Origin: Clostridioides difficile
GTDB lineage: Bacteria; Bacillota; Clostridia; Peptostreptococcales; Peptostreptococcaceae
DNA: 57,450 bases
NCBI RefSeq assembly: GCF_900243075.1
Contig: NZ_OEZH01000129.1
Coordinates: 838-58,287, forward strand
Reading direction: 5' to 3'
The notes under the pieces are model-generated. The model saw only the letters and a program-made list of their open reading frames with translations. It ran no database searches and was not told where the DNA came from. Positions 1 to 8,735 of the stretch are shown here, in pieces. A program made the translations under genes and the position numbers. Positions within the stretch are counted from its first letter, which is position 1; every line of letters starts with the position of its first letter.

Positions 1-1
1 G

Positions 2-1759
2 ACTGGGGCATATGAAGGAACTATCAATTACAATAAAGACCCAGAATATCTAAATGTCTGGGAATTACAAGGGATAACAATAAACAGTGAAAATAATCCT
101 AAAACTTTAAATAAACAGGACCTAGAAAAGATGGGATTAAATTTAAAAGACTACAATGTAACACAGGAATGTATAATTGAAGATATAACCTCAAGAAAAG
201 ATGTAAATAAGTATTTGAGAAAGACATCTGCACCTATCACAGAACTTACAGGAAGTGATAGATATGAAACAGCAGTTAAAATAAGTAAAGAGGGTTGGAA
301 AAATGGTTCAGACAAGGTAGTTATAATAAATGGAGATGTAAGTATTGATGGAATTATATCAACTCCATTAGCAACTACATATAATGCACCAATACTTTTA
401 GTTGAAAAAAATAATGTTCCTGCTAGTGTAAAATCAGAATTAAAGCGTCTAAACCCTAAAGATGTAATTATAATTGGAGATGAGAATTCTATTTCTAAAA
501 CTACTGCTAATCAAATTAAATCGACTGTAAATGCTAGTCAAACACGTCTAAATGGTTCTAATAGATATGAAACATCTCTATTGATAGCAAAAGAAATAGA
601 TAAAAATCACGATGTAGAGAAAGTGTACATAACAAATGCTAATGGTGGAGAAGTAGATGCACTTACTATAGCAGCAAAAGCAGGTCAAGATAAGCAACCA
701 ATTATATTAACTGATAAAGATAGTATTACAAATAATACATATAAGTGGCTAGAGAGTGAGGATTTACAAAGTGCTTATTTTATAGGTGGTCCTCAAATGT
801 TGTCAACAAATGTTATAAATAAGGTAAATGGCATAACTAAGGATAGTGTTACTAATAATAGAGTATACGGGGCAGATAGACATGAGACAAATGCAAATGT
901 AATAAAAAAATTCTATACAAGTGATGAATTAGAAGCTGTTTTAGTAGCTAAATCAGACGTGTTTGTTGATGCTTTAGCAGCAGGTCCATTGGCTGCTAAT
1001 TTAAAATCTCCAATACTTATAACACCAAAAACGTATGTGTCTGCATACCATAAAGAAAACTTAGAAGCTAAATCAGCTAATAAGGTATACAAAATAGGAG
1101 GAGGATTGACTTCTAAGGTAATGAATTCTATAGCATCATCATTATCTAAACACAATACAACTCCGATAGACCCAGGAACTAATGGAGCTAAGACAGTTAT
1201 GATTGACCCAGGACATGGTGGTTCGGATACTGGAACAACAGGTAAACCGTTGGGAGGTATTAAAGAAAAAGACTATACTTTAAATACTTCACTTGCAACA
1301 ACTGAGTATTTACGTTCAAAGGGAATCAATGTAATCATGACAAGAGATACAGATAAGACTTTATCTCTTGGAAATAGAACTGCTTTATCTAATTCTTTGA
1401 GACCAGATTTATTTACAAGTATACACTATAATGCTTCTGATACAACTGGAAACGGTGTAGAAGTATTTTATAAACTTAAAGATAAAAATGGGGGAACTAC
1501 TAAGACTCTAGCTACAAATATATTAAATAGAATTTTAGAAAAGTTCAATCTAAAGAATAGAGGTACAAAAACAAGAACACTATCAACTGACCCTACAAAA
1601 GATTATTTGTATGTTTTAAGAACTAATGATATGCCAGCTGTACTTGTAGAATGTGCATTTTTAGATAATGAGAAAGATATGAGCTTGCTTAATACATCAA
1701 ATAAAGTAAAAGAAATGGGTACACAAATAGGTAAAGGTATTGAAGATTCATTAAAATAG
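2..1759 (+). CDS. cwp16: Cell-wall N-acetylmuramoyl-L-alanine amidase with CWB2 repeats (5' truncated by window edge)
   Basis: The reading frame is open from base 2, so the gene starts outside the window; 585 residues are visible. By alignment with the neighbouring gene, about 88 N-terminal residues (signal peptide and start of the N-terminal domain) are missing. It has three CWB2 (PF04122) repeats, recognised by TGSDRYETA, NGSNRYETS and YGADRHETN, which attach proteins to the clostridial cell wall via anionic polymer. A C-terminal Amidase_3 domain has zinc/catalytic motifs DPGHGG, KEKDY, SIHYNAS and VLVECAFLDN and would cut the sugar-peptide bond of peptidoglycan. The family and domain order match C. 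difficile Cwp16, judged by its place upstream of a second copy. The internal ATG at 131 is not the real start. Confidence 0.88.
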   Translation, partial: TGAYEGTINYNKDPEYLNVWELQGITINSENNPKTLNKQDLEKMGLNLKDYNVTQECIIEDITSRKDVNKYLRKTSAPITELTGSDRYETAVKISKEGWKNGSDKVVIINGDVSIDGIISTPLATTYNAPILLVEKNNVPASVKSELKRLNPKDVIIIGDENSISKTTANQIKSTVNASQTRLNGSNRYETSLLIAKEIDKNHDVEKVYITNANGGEVDALTIAAKAGQDKQPIILTDKDSITNNTYKWLESEDLQSAYFIGGPQMLSTNVINKVNGITKDSVTNNRVYGADRHETNANVIKKFYTSDELEAVLVAKSDVFVDALAAGPLAANLKSPILITPKTYVSAYHKENLEAKSANKVYKIGGGLTSKVMNSIASSLSKHNTTPIDPGTNGAKTVMIDPGHGGSDTGTTGKPLGGIKEKDYTLNTSLATTEYLRSKGINVIMTRDTDKTLSLGNRTALSNSLRPDLFTSIHYNASDTTGNGVEVFYKLKDKNGGTTKTLATNILNRILEKFNLKNRGTKTRTLSTDPTKDYLYVLRTNDMPAVLVECAFLDNEKDMSLLNTSNKVKEMGTQIGKGIEDSLK

Positions 1760-1855
1760 TCTAGAATGAAAGTACTCAAAAATTTAATATAAACTAATTC
1801 ACAGTTTTAAATTTAGATTAAATCTATAAAATAAGAACATAATTATGATAGTAAT

Positions 1856-1912
1856 AAAGACTGTATATACATTGTGCATATAAGTGCAAAATAGTGTATA
1901 TGCAGTCTTTTT
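1856..1912 (+). terminator. Rho-independent terminator after first amidase gene
   Basis: An imperfect inverted repeat (AAGACTGTATATAC ... GTGTATATGCAGTCTT) is followed by a T tract about 100 bp after the stop. A related hairpin follows the second amidase gene at 4349, so the terminator appears to be part of the duplicated unit. Confidence 0.7.
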
Positions 1913-2243
1913 GTAGTTAAGTGTAAGTATAAAGGATTTATATATACAAAGGCTATAGTTAGCTATCAAAAGTTGTGTTATTCATCTGAAAAAGATAATA
2001 AAAATTCAACTATTATGTGTTATTATGTGTTTTTTATAGATTTTTATGGCTTTTTATAGCAATAAGTGATATAGTAAAAGTAATTAAATGTATTAAATAT
2101 ATTTAATTTTTTTATTTTTTGTTTTTTATAAGTTTATTTTTTATAAACTTATTTATAATTTTGAGAGATACACTTTGACATATTTTTAAAAGGTAAAATA
2201 CTAAAAAACAAATTAGAAATTTATGTTAAGTAAGGAGATTAAT
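1913..2243. other. AT-rich intergenic region between the two amidase genes
   Basis: No coding capacity was recognised on either strand. The region is extremely AT-rich with T/A tracts (about 2020-2160). Its only recognisable element is the promoter-like pair at 2175-2203 and the ribosome binding site of the next gene. Confidence 0.6.
2175..2203 (+). promoter_or_regulatory. Sigma-A-like promoter of second amidase gene
   Basis: A perfect TTGACA -35 box lies at 2175-2180. A weaker -10 (AATACT or ATACTA, about 2197-2203) follows at 16-17 bp spacing. The transcript would start about 35 bp before the ATG. The -35 is unusually strong and the -10 ambiguous. Confidence 0.5.
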
Positions 2244-4256
2244 ATGAAAAAAAATGCAAGATTAATAACAACAGGAATTCTTTCAATGGCAATTGTTGCA
2301 CCTACAATGGCATTTGCTACTGAATCTAATGCTATGGAAAATAATGCAGATTTAAATATAAACTTGGAGAAAAAAAGTATAGTTTTAGGTAGCACATCAA
2401 AAGTTAGTGTCAAATTTAAAGAAAAACCAGATGCAGATAGCATTACATTAAAATATAAATGTTATGATATGCCATTAGATACAACTCTAAATTACAATCA
2501 ATCAACTGGTTTATATGAAGGAACTATCAATTATAATCAAGACCCAGAATATCTAAATGTCTGGGAATTACAAGGGATAACAATAAACAGTGAAAATAAT
2601 CCTAAAACTTTAAATAAACAAGATTTAGAAAAGATGGGATTAAATTTAAAAGACTACAATGTAACACAGGAATGTATAATTGAAGATATAACTTCAAGAA
2701 AAGATGTAAATAAATATTTGAGAAAGACATCTGCACCTATTACAGAACTTACAGGAAGTGATAGATATGAAACAGCAGTTAAAATAAGTAAAGAGGGTTG
2801 GAAAAATGGTTCAGACAAGGTAGTTATAATAAATGGAGATGTAAGTATTGATGGAATTATATCAACTCCATTAGCAACTACATATAATGCACCAATACTT
2901 TTAGTTGAAAAAAATAATGTTCCTGCTAGTGTAAAATCAGAATTAAAGCGTCTAAACCCTAAAGATGTAATTATAATTGGAGATGAGAATTCTATTTCTA
3001 AAACTACTGCTAATCAAATTAAATCGACTGTAAATACTAGTCAAACACGTCTAAATGGCTCTAATAGATATGAAACATCTCTATTGATAGCAAAAGAAAT
3101 AGATAAAAATCACGATGTAGAGAAAGTGTACATAACAAATGCTAATGGTGGAGAAGTAGATGCACTTACTATAGCAGCAAAAGCAGGTCAAGATAAGCAA
3201 CCAATTATATTAACTGATAAAGATAGTATTACAAATAATACATATAAGTGGCTAGAGAGTGAGGATTTACAAAGTGCTTATTTTATAGGTGGTCCTCAAA
3301 TGTTGTCAACAAATGTTATAAATAAGGTAAATGGCATAACTAAGGATAGTGTTACTAATAATAGAGTATACGGAGCAGATAGACATGAAACAAATGCAAA
3401 TGTAATAAAAAAATTCTATACAGATGATGAATTAGAAGCTGTTTTAGTAGCTAAATCAGACGTGCTTGTTGATGCTTTAGCAGCAGGTCCATTGGCTGCT
3501 AATTTAAAATCTCCAATACTTATAACACCAAAAACGTATGTGTCTGCATACCATAAAGAAAACTTAGAAGATAAATCAGCTAATAAGGTATACAAAATAG
3601 GAGGAGGATTGACTTCTAAGGTAATGAGTTCTATAGCATCATCATTATCTAAACATAATACAACTCCAGACCCAGGAAGTAATAATGGTGCTAAGACAGT
3701 TATGATTGACCCAGGGCATGGTGGTTCAGCACCTGGAAATTCATTTGGAGGAATGATTGAAAAAGATTACAATTTAAATACTTCACTTGCAACTACTGAA
3801 TATTTACGTTCAAAAGGTATAAATGTAATTATGACAAGAGATACAGATAAGACTTTATCTCTTGGAGCTAGAACTGCTCTATCTAATTCATTGAAACCAG
3901 ATTTATTTACAAGTATCCATTATAATGGCTCAAAGAATAAACAAGGTCATGGTGTAGAAGTATTTTATAAACTTAAAGATAAAAATGGAGGGACTACTAA
4001 GACTGTAGCTACCAATATATTAAATAGAATTCTAGAGAAATTTAAACTTACAAATAGAGGAATAAAAACAAGAGTGCTTCCTAGTGACTCTACAAAAGAT
4101 TATTTATACGTTTTAAGAAGTAATAATATGCCAGCTGTACTTGTAGAATGTGCATTTTTGGATAATGAGAAAGATATGAGTTTAATAAATTCACCTGCAA
4201 AAGTAAAAGAAATGGGTACACAAATAGCTAAAGGAATAGAAGAATCATTAAAGTAA
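2244..4256 (+). CDS. cwp17: Cell-wall N-acetylmuramoyl-L-alanine amidase with three CWB2 repeats
   Basis: 670 residues. I place the start at the ATG at 2244 (MKKNARLIT) because AAGGAG sits six bases upstream; the earlier in-frame ATG at 2223 lacks one. A Sec signal peptide ends near MAFA/TES (about residue 25). A unique N-terminal domain (26-165) is followed by three CWB2 repeats starting near 170, 270 and 376, then an Amidase_3 domain (about 485-670) with DPGHGG (His492), IEKDY (Glu506), SIHYN and VLVECAF. It should be secreted, anchored non-covalently in the wall and hydrolyse peptidoglycan. Order and content match Cwp17 of C. difficile. It is almost identical to the upstream gene through the CWB2 region but differs more in the amidase domain. 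Confidence 0.9.
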   Translation: MKKNARLITTGILSMAIVAPTMAFATESNAMENNADLNINLEKKSIVLGSTSKVSVKFKEKPDADSITLKYKCYDMPLDTTLNYNQSTGLYEGTINYNQDPEYLNVWELQGITINSENNPKTLNKQDLEKMGLNLKDYNVTQECIIEDITSRKDVNKYLRKTSAPITELTGSDRYETAVKISKEGWKNGSDKVVIINGDVSIDGIISTPLATTYNAPILLVEKNNVPASVKSELKRLNPKDVIIIGDENSISKTTANQIKSTVNTSQTRLNGSNRYETSLLIAKEIDKNHDVEKVYITNANGGEVDALTIAAKAGQDKQPIILTDKDSITNNTYKWLESEDLQSAYFIGGPQMLSTNVINKVNGITKDSVTNNRVYGADRHETNANVIKKFYTDDELEAVLVAKSDVLVDALAAGPLAANLKSPILITPKTYVSAYHKENLEDKSANKVYKIGGGLTSKVMSSIASSLSKHNTTPDPGSNNGAKTVMIDPGHGGSAPGNSFGGMIEKDYNLNTSLATTEYLRSKGINVIMTRDTDKTLSLGARTALSNSLKPDLFTSIHYNGSKNKQGHGVEVFYKLKDKNGGTTKTVATNILNRILEKFKLTNRGIKTRVLPSDSTKDYLYVLRSNNMPAVLVECAFLDNEKDMSLINSPAKVKEMGTQIAKGIEESLK

Positions 4257-4348
4257 CTAAAAATAAAGATATGTAAAAGTGTAATGTAAATTTATAGTTG
4301 TAAATTTATATTAAAGTCATAAAATGAAATATAAGTGTATCAATAGCA

Positions 4349-4412
4349 AGACTGTATATACATTTGCATATATAAATGCAAGACTGTATATATAGTCTTT
4401 TTTTGTAGTTAA
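4349..4412 (+). terminator. Terminator after second amidase gene
   Basis: The element AGACTGTATATA occurs twice (near 4349 and 4381) and can pair with TATATAGTCT, followed by seven T residues. It is similar to the terminator at 1856. The duplicated arm allows alternative hairpins. Confidence 0.6.
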
Positions 4413-4431
4413 ATGAAATAATTTGATTGTA

Positions 4432-4459
4432 TTTTGTAAAATACACAATATGATATAAT
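4432..4459 (+). promoter_or_regulatory. Promoter of the DNA-end-processing operon
   Basis: TTTTGT (4432-4437) and a perfect TATAAT (4454-4459) are separated by 16 bp, 40 bp before the GTG start of the first gene. No other convincing promoter or terminator is seen before 21618, so this may drive all seven genes. Confidence 0.5.
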
Positions 4460-4499
4460 TAGATAATATACACTTAATTTAATTGAGGAAGGTGATTAT

Positions 4500-6413
4500 G
4501 TGGATTATTTATTTGAAAAAAGCAGTTTAAAAGAATATGGAAATGAACCTTTAGATAAATATAGAGAATTGTTAGACAAAACAGAGAACAATTCAAGAAG
4601 TATTCTTTTACTAGTACCAAACAATAACACAAAGATAAGGTATGAAAGGTCTTTAAGATTAGATTATAGTGAAGAATTGAAAATAACAACATATATAGGG
4701 TTTGTTAAAAAAGAATTATTGAAATATTGGCCATTAATAATAGAAAAGTGTGATGAAATGAGTAAGAAAGTTGTATCTCCAACATTTATATCAAATAGCT
4801 TAAGTGAATATTTAATAGTGCAAAAAGTTAAGGAAAAAAGAATACAAGAAGGGTATTTTGAAGATATTACAGGAACAAATAAATCAATAGCTAACAGTAT
4901 AATGAATAATATAAATAAGTCTGCATTTAATTTAATTGATTTTGATTTTATTGGAGAAAAAATATATTCATCAAAGAAAAATAAAGATAGTATATATAGA
5001 TTTTCATACACTCAGATGGATGAAATTATATCATATTATATAAATTCATTACTATCAAATTCACTTTTGGATAATGCACTAAGTGTATATCTATACAATC
5101 AGTATCTACTTAATGATGATTTCTATATAAAAAAACTATTTAAAGAAGTGAGATATATAATAGTGGATAGCCTAGAAAGTTCAAGTAATGCAGAAGTTGA
5201 TTTTATAACAGAAGCATTAAACAATGTATTGAAAAGTTATATATATATTGATTATAGCAAGGACTATTCTGCATTTAATAATGTGGATATGAATTATATA
5301 AATGATAGGATAATATCAAAAATTAAATCTAAAGAAGAACATATTAAAAAGAAGAACATTGAAATAGAAGATTTATATTTATTACCTGCAACTATAGAAT
5401 TAAATCAATCAAGCCAATTGTACAATGAAATGTTAGATTTAATAAGTAAAAAAATTATTTCTCTTATAGAAGAGGGTATATCTCCAAGGGATATAGCAAT
5501 TATATCTCCTATAAACAATACTATATTGGAGTATCAAATTAAAGATTCTTTGATAGAAAAAAATATAGATGTTTTTAATACTAAGAAAGATAAAAAAGCT
5601 GTAGATTATCCATATGGAAATGCCTTAGTAGTGGCTACATGTATATTTTATGGGTATTTAGATTTTATAAAAGATGAAGAGTATTTAAGTTTTATAGAAA
5701 CTCTTTTAGAAATAAATAGGATAAAGGCATTTAAGATTTTTAATGAAACAAGACATTTAGATATTAATCATATAGATGGATATAGTCAATATCGTGATAT
5801 TTTACAATATATTGAGGAAAAGAAGAAAAGTGACATAAAAATACATGAATTTTTAATTCAGTTTTATATAGATAAAATGTTAAGTTTAAAAGAAGGTAAA
5901 AAGAATGTTGGGTTATGTAAAAAGATAATAGCTGAAAGTGAGTCTTTTAGCGAAAGTATAGGTATACTTGGTATGAAAAAAGAAAAGATATTTATAGAAG
6001 CTTTAAAGACTACAATAAACGATTATTACTCTGTTGTTGACATAGAAGAATTGAAATCCAAAGACAAAATAGTAATAACTACTCCTTATTCGTATATATC
6101 ATCAAATATAGATAGGAGCATACAAATATGGGTGGATATAGGAAGTAATGCTTGGAATATGAAAATAGAAAAAGATATAAGCAACTTAATTGTACTTAGA
6201 AAATCTTTTGAGGAAAAAAAGATTTATACAAATGAAATGGAAGAATATTATAAGAGATATTATCTATACAACACTGTATATAATTTGTTACTAAATGCAA
6301 AGAAAATTTATGCTTATAAGAGTGAGTATGCGATTAATGGCTATATCCAAGAAAGTATGTTATATAGTATACTTTTAAAAATCTCACATAAAGGAGATAA
6401 AAATTATGATTAA
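4500..6413 (+). CDS. AddB/RexB-like helicase-fold protein lacking Walker A and nuclease domain
   Basis: 637 residues, GTG start with GGAAGG seven bases upstream (the ATG at 4498 is out of frame). I see weak AddB-like landmarks in the right order. ILLLVPNNNTKIRYERSL (residues about 36-53) parallels AddB LLVPEQYTFEAENR. IIVDSLESSSNAE is a degenerate Walker-B-like segment. ISPRDIAIISPINN and a motif-V-like segment IVITTPYSYISSNIDR follow. There is no N-terminal GxGKS/T, and the protein ends where AddB would begin its Fe-S nuclease. It overlaps the following helicase gene by 8 bp, so the two are probably translated and act together. I infer a structural or DNA-scanning partner subunit; the function is untested and the AddB relationship rests on motifs only. 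Confidence 0.6.
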   Translation: MDYLFEKSSLKEYGNEPLDKYRELLDKTENNSRSILLLVPNNNTKIRYERSLRLDYSEELKITTYIGFVKKELLKYWPLIIEKCDEMSKKVVSPTFISNSLSEYLIVQKVKEKRIQEGYFEDITGTNKSIANSIMNNINKSAFNLIDFDFIGEKIYSSKKNKDSIYRFSYTQMDEIISYYINSLLSNSLLDNALSVYLYNQYLLNDDFYIKKLFKEVRYIIVDSLESSSNAEVDFITEALNNVLKSYIYIDYSKDYSAFNNVDMNYINDRIISKIKSKEEHIKKKNIEIEDLYLLPATIELNQSSQLYNEMLDLISKKIISLIEEGISPRDIAIISPINNTILEYQIKDSLIEKNIDVFNTKKDKKAVDYPYGNALVVATCIFYGYLDFIKDEEYLSFIETLLEINRIKAFKIFNETRHLDINHIDGYSQYRDILQYIEEKKKSDIKIHEFLIQFYIDKMLSLKEGKKNVGLCKKIIAESESFSESIGILGMKKEKIFIEALKTTINDYYSVVDIEELKSKDKIVITTPYSYISSNIDRSIQIWVDIGSNAWNMKIEKDISNLIVLRKSFEEKKIYTNEMEEYYKRYYLYNTVYNLLLNAKKIYAYKSEYAINGYIQESMLYSILLKISHKGDKNYD

Positions 6414-8625
6414 TATAAATTATAGGGAAGACCAGATGCCAATAATAAATTATGATAATGGTACTATGGCAGTACCAGCAGTACCAGGTGCTGGAAAAAC
6501 ATTTATAATAACAAATTTAGTTGCCAAATTATTACTTGCACAGAAACATAAGGGTGGTAAAATATTAATTCTTACATATATGAATAGTGCTGTAAATAAT
6601 TTTAAAGGTAGAATAAGGAAGATTTTAAAAGAGAATGAAATAGATGATACTAGTTCATATGAAGTAATGACTATACACAGTTTAGCTGTAAAAATAATAA
6701 AGGAAAAACCAGAAGTTGTAATGCTAAGTGAAGATTTTAACATAGCTGACGATTTACAAAAAAACATCATATTAAATGAATGTATAAATAGATTTAGATT
6801 TGAAGGTGGAGAAAGAGCTTTTAGATGGTTCTTAAAGGAGCAAAAAGATGAGCGTTGGAAAGAAATAACTCTTGAGGCTTGGGAAAGAGGTTTTTTTGAA
6901 TTTGCAGGAAATGCAATAAGTGAACTTAAGTATAAGGGAATTTCTCCAGATAAGCTTGAAGAAATATTGTCAAGAGGACACAAAGGAATGCTTAAAATTA
7001 TTCTCCCAATATATAAATTATATGATAGAAAGTTGAAGCAAAATGGATTACTAGACTATGATGATATATTAATTTTAGCAGAAAAGACTTTAAGCTTAGA
7101 TGAAGGACTTAGAAAGAAGTTTCAAACTAGATACAAATACATCTTTGAAGATGAATGTCAGGATTCAAATGAAATCCAAGGAAATATAATAAAAATTATA
7201 TCTAGTGAAAATAAAAATTTAGTTAGAGTCGGCGATATAAATCAGAGTATAACAGGTACATTCTCATCATCAGACCCTAAGTTTTTTAAAGCGTTTATAA
7301 ATAATGCCGATTTTTGTTATAGGATGGATATGTCAAATAGAAGTTCAAAAGATATACTTGATTTAGCAAATACTCTTGTAGAATATGTTACAAAGGAATT
7401 TAGACAGGAAGAATGTAGACATGCTCTTGAGAATATGCAAATAAAGACTGTTCCAAATGGAATGGGGTATAAAGAAAATCCTAATCCAGAACATTACAAT
7501 ATAAATGTAAAGTGGTATGAGAGCTGGAAAAATGAAATAGAGCAAACTGCTAAATACGTTAAAGGTATAAAAAATAAGTATCCAGATAAAAGTATAGGTG
7601 TATTGGTTCCATTTAATGAACAAGTTACACAAGTTGCTAAAGAACTTAGGGAGTATAATCTAACTTTTGAAGAATTAGGACCAAATTCTTTGAGTAAGAG
7701 AAAAGTTATAAACAACATAGCATCTATTATTGAGTTTATGCTAAATTGTGATGATGTAGAAAAATTAATAAATGTACTTGATAAGGTTTTTATAAATACT
7801 GATAATGAAGCAGAAGAAAAAAACTTTTTAGAAGCATTAAAAAACTATTCGACAGAAGAAATTATATACAACTTTGAGTTTAGTAAATTAGATAATGATT
7901 TAATAGCAATTAATGAAGAAAGTGAGATATATTTAAGTTTCAAAAGAGGAGTAGATATTATAAAAGATATATTAGATTATCCAATAATAAGGTTAGACCT
8001 CTTAGTTTTGTTTATTGGCAAAAAACTTAATTTAGAAAAAGAAGATAAAGCTGTACTTGATTATATATCTTTTTATATAAAGTATTTAGTATCAGAAAAT
8101 ATATATATGGATTTAGAAGATGTATATAATTTATTGTTTGATGTAAAAAATAAGGTGTTCAATCACATAATAGATGTAGTATATGAGATAAATGGATATG
8201 AACCAGAGCCTGGTAGTATAACACTATGTAATTATCATAAATCAAAAGGTATGGAATGGGATTGTGTATTTTTACTAGGTCTTATTGAATATAATTTTCC
8301 TGACAATATCAATCAAAAATTTCAGAGTGATAAATGGTATTTAAAAGAAAAATACAAAAATCCTATGGCAATTATTAAATCAGAAATAGAAGCTATATTA
8401 AAAGGAAGTATTTCAACTAATTATGCTCATAAAACTAAGATTGACTCTATAAATGAAAAGATTAGACTTTTATATGTAGGAATCACTAGAGCAAAGGAGA
8501 TGTTGGTACTTTCAGGAAGTGCTTATAGAGATGAAAGTGATATAGGTAACAAGAGAAAAGAGCAAAAACCATGTATATATTTAAGCAGACTTAATCGACA
8601 TATTATTGAAAAGAGGTCAAATTAA
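6406..8625 (+). CDS. UvrD/Rep-family superfamily 1A DNA helicase
   Basis: 739 residues with every SF1A motif in place: Q-motif region REDQ, Walker A VPGAGKT (Lys31), motif Ia LTYMNSAVNNF, Walker B FEDECQDSN (Asp249-Glu250), motif III RVGDINQSI, motif IV around YRMDMSNRS, motif V NYHKSKGMEWD, motif VI LLYVGITRAKE. It should be an ATP-driven 3'-5' translocase/helicase. It ends just after motif VI and lacks the nuclease domain of AddA. It starts inside the end of the AddB-like gene (8 bp overlap) and is followed by a free-standing nuclease gene, so the three may form a split AddAB-like machine. PcrA/UvrD proper is an alternative, but the HKSKGMEWD and THS-like insertions look AddA/UvrD-mixed. 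Confidence 0.88.
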   Translation: MININYREDQMPIINYDNGTMAVPAVPGAGKTFIITNLVAKLLLAQKHKGGKILILTYMNSAVNNFKGRIRKILKENEIDDTSSYEVMTIHSLAVKIIKEKPEVVMLSEDFNIADDLQKNIILNECINRFRFEGGERAFRWFLKEQKDERWKEITLEAWERGFFEFAGNAISELKYKGISPDKLEEILSRGHKGMLKIILPIYKLYDRKLKQNGLLDYDDILILAEKTLSLDEGLRKKFQTRYKYIFEDECQDSNEIQGNIIKIISSENKNLVRVGDINQSITGTFSSSDPKFFKAFINNADFCYRMDMSNRSSKDILDLANTLVEYVTKEFRQEECRHALENMQIKTVPNGMGYKENPNPEHYNINVKWYESWKNEIEQTAKYVKGIKNKYPDKSIGVLVPFNEQVTQVAKELREYNLTFEELGPNSLSKRKVINNIASIIEFMLNCDDVEKLINVLDKVFINTDNEAEEKNFLEALKNYSTEEIIYNFEFSKLDNDLIAINEESEIYLSFKRGVDIIKDILDYPIIRLDLLVLFIGKKLNLEKEDKAVLDYISFYIKYLVSENIYMDLEDVYNLLFDVKNKVFNHIIDVVYEINGYEPEPGSITLCNYHKSKGMEWDCVFLLGLIEYNFPDNINQKFQSDKWYLKEKYKNPMAIIKSEIEAILKGSISTNYAHKTKIDSINEKIRLLYVGITRAKEMLVLSGSAYRDESDIGNKRKEQKPCIYLSRLNRHIIEKRSN

Positions 8626-8735
8626 TATGTAATGAGTTTATTAATATATTGCTTAATGTATTGCTAAAAAGAGGCTAGAACAATATATATAGTAAATAGT
8701 TATGAAAAAATAAAGTTAAGAGAGAAGTGATATGA

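Noticed and set aside
131-1759. A complete 542-residue amidase starting at the ATG at 131
   Set aside because: The frame is open to base 2 and encodes residues homologous to the N-terminal domain of the next gene, so the true start is outside the window.
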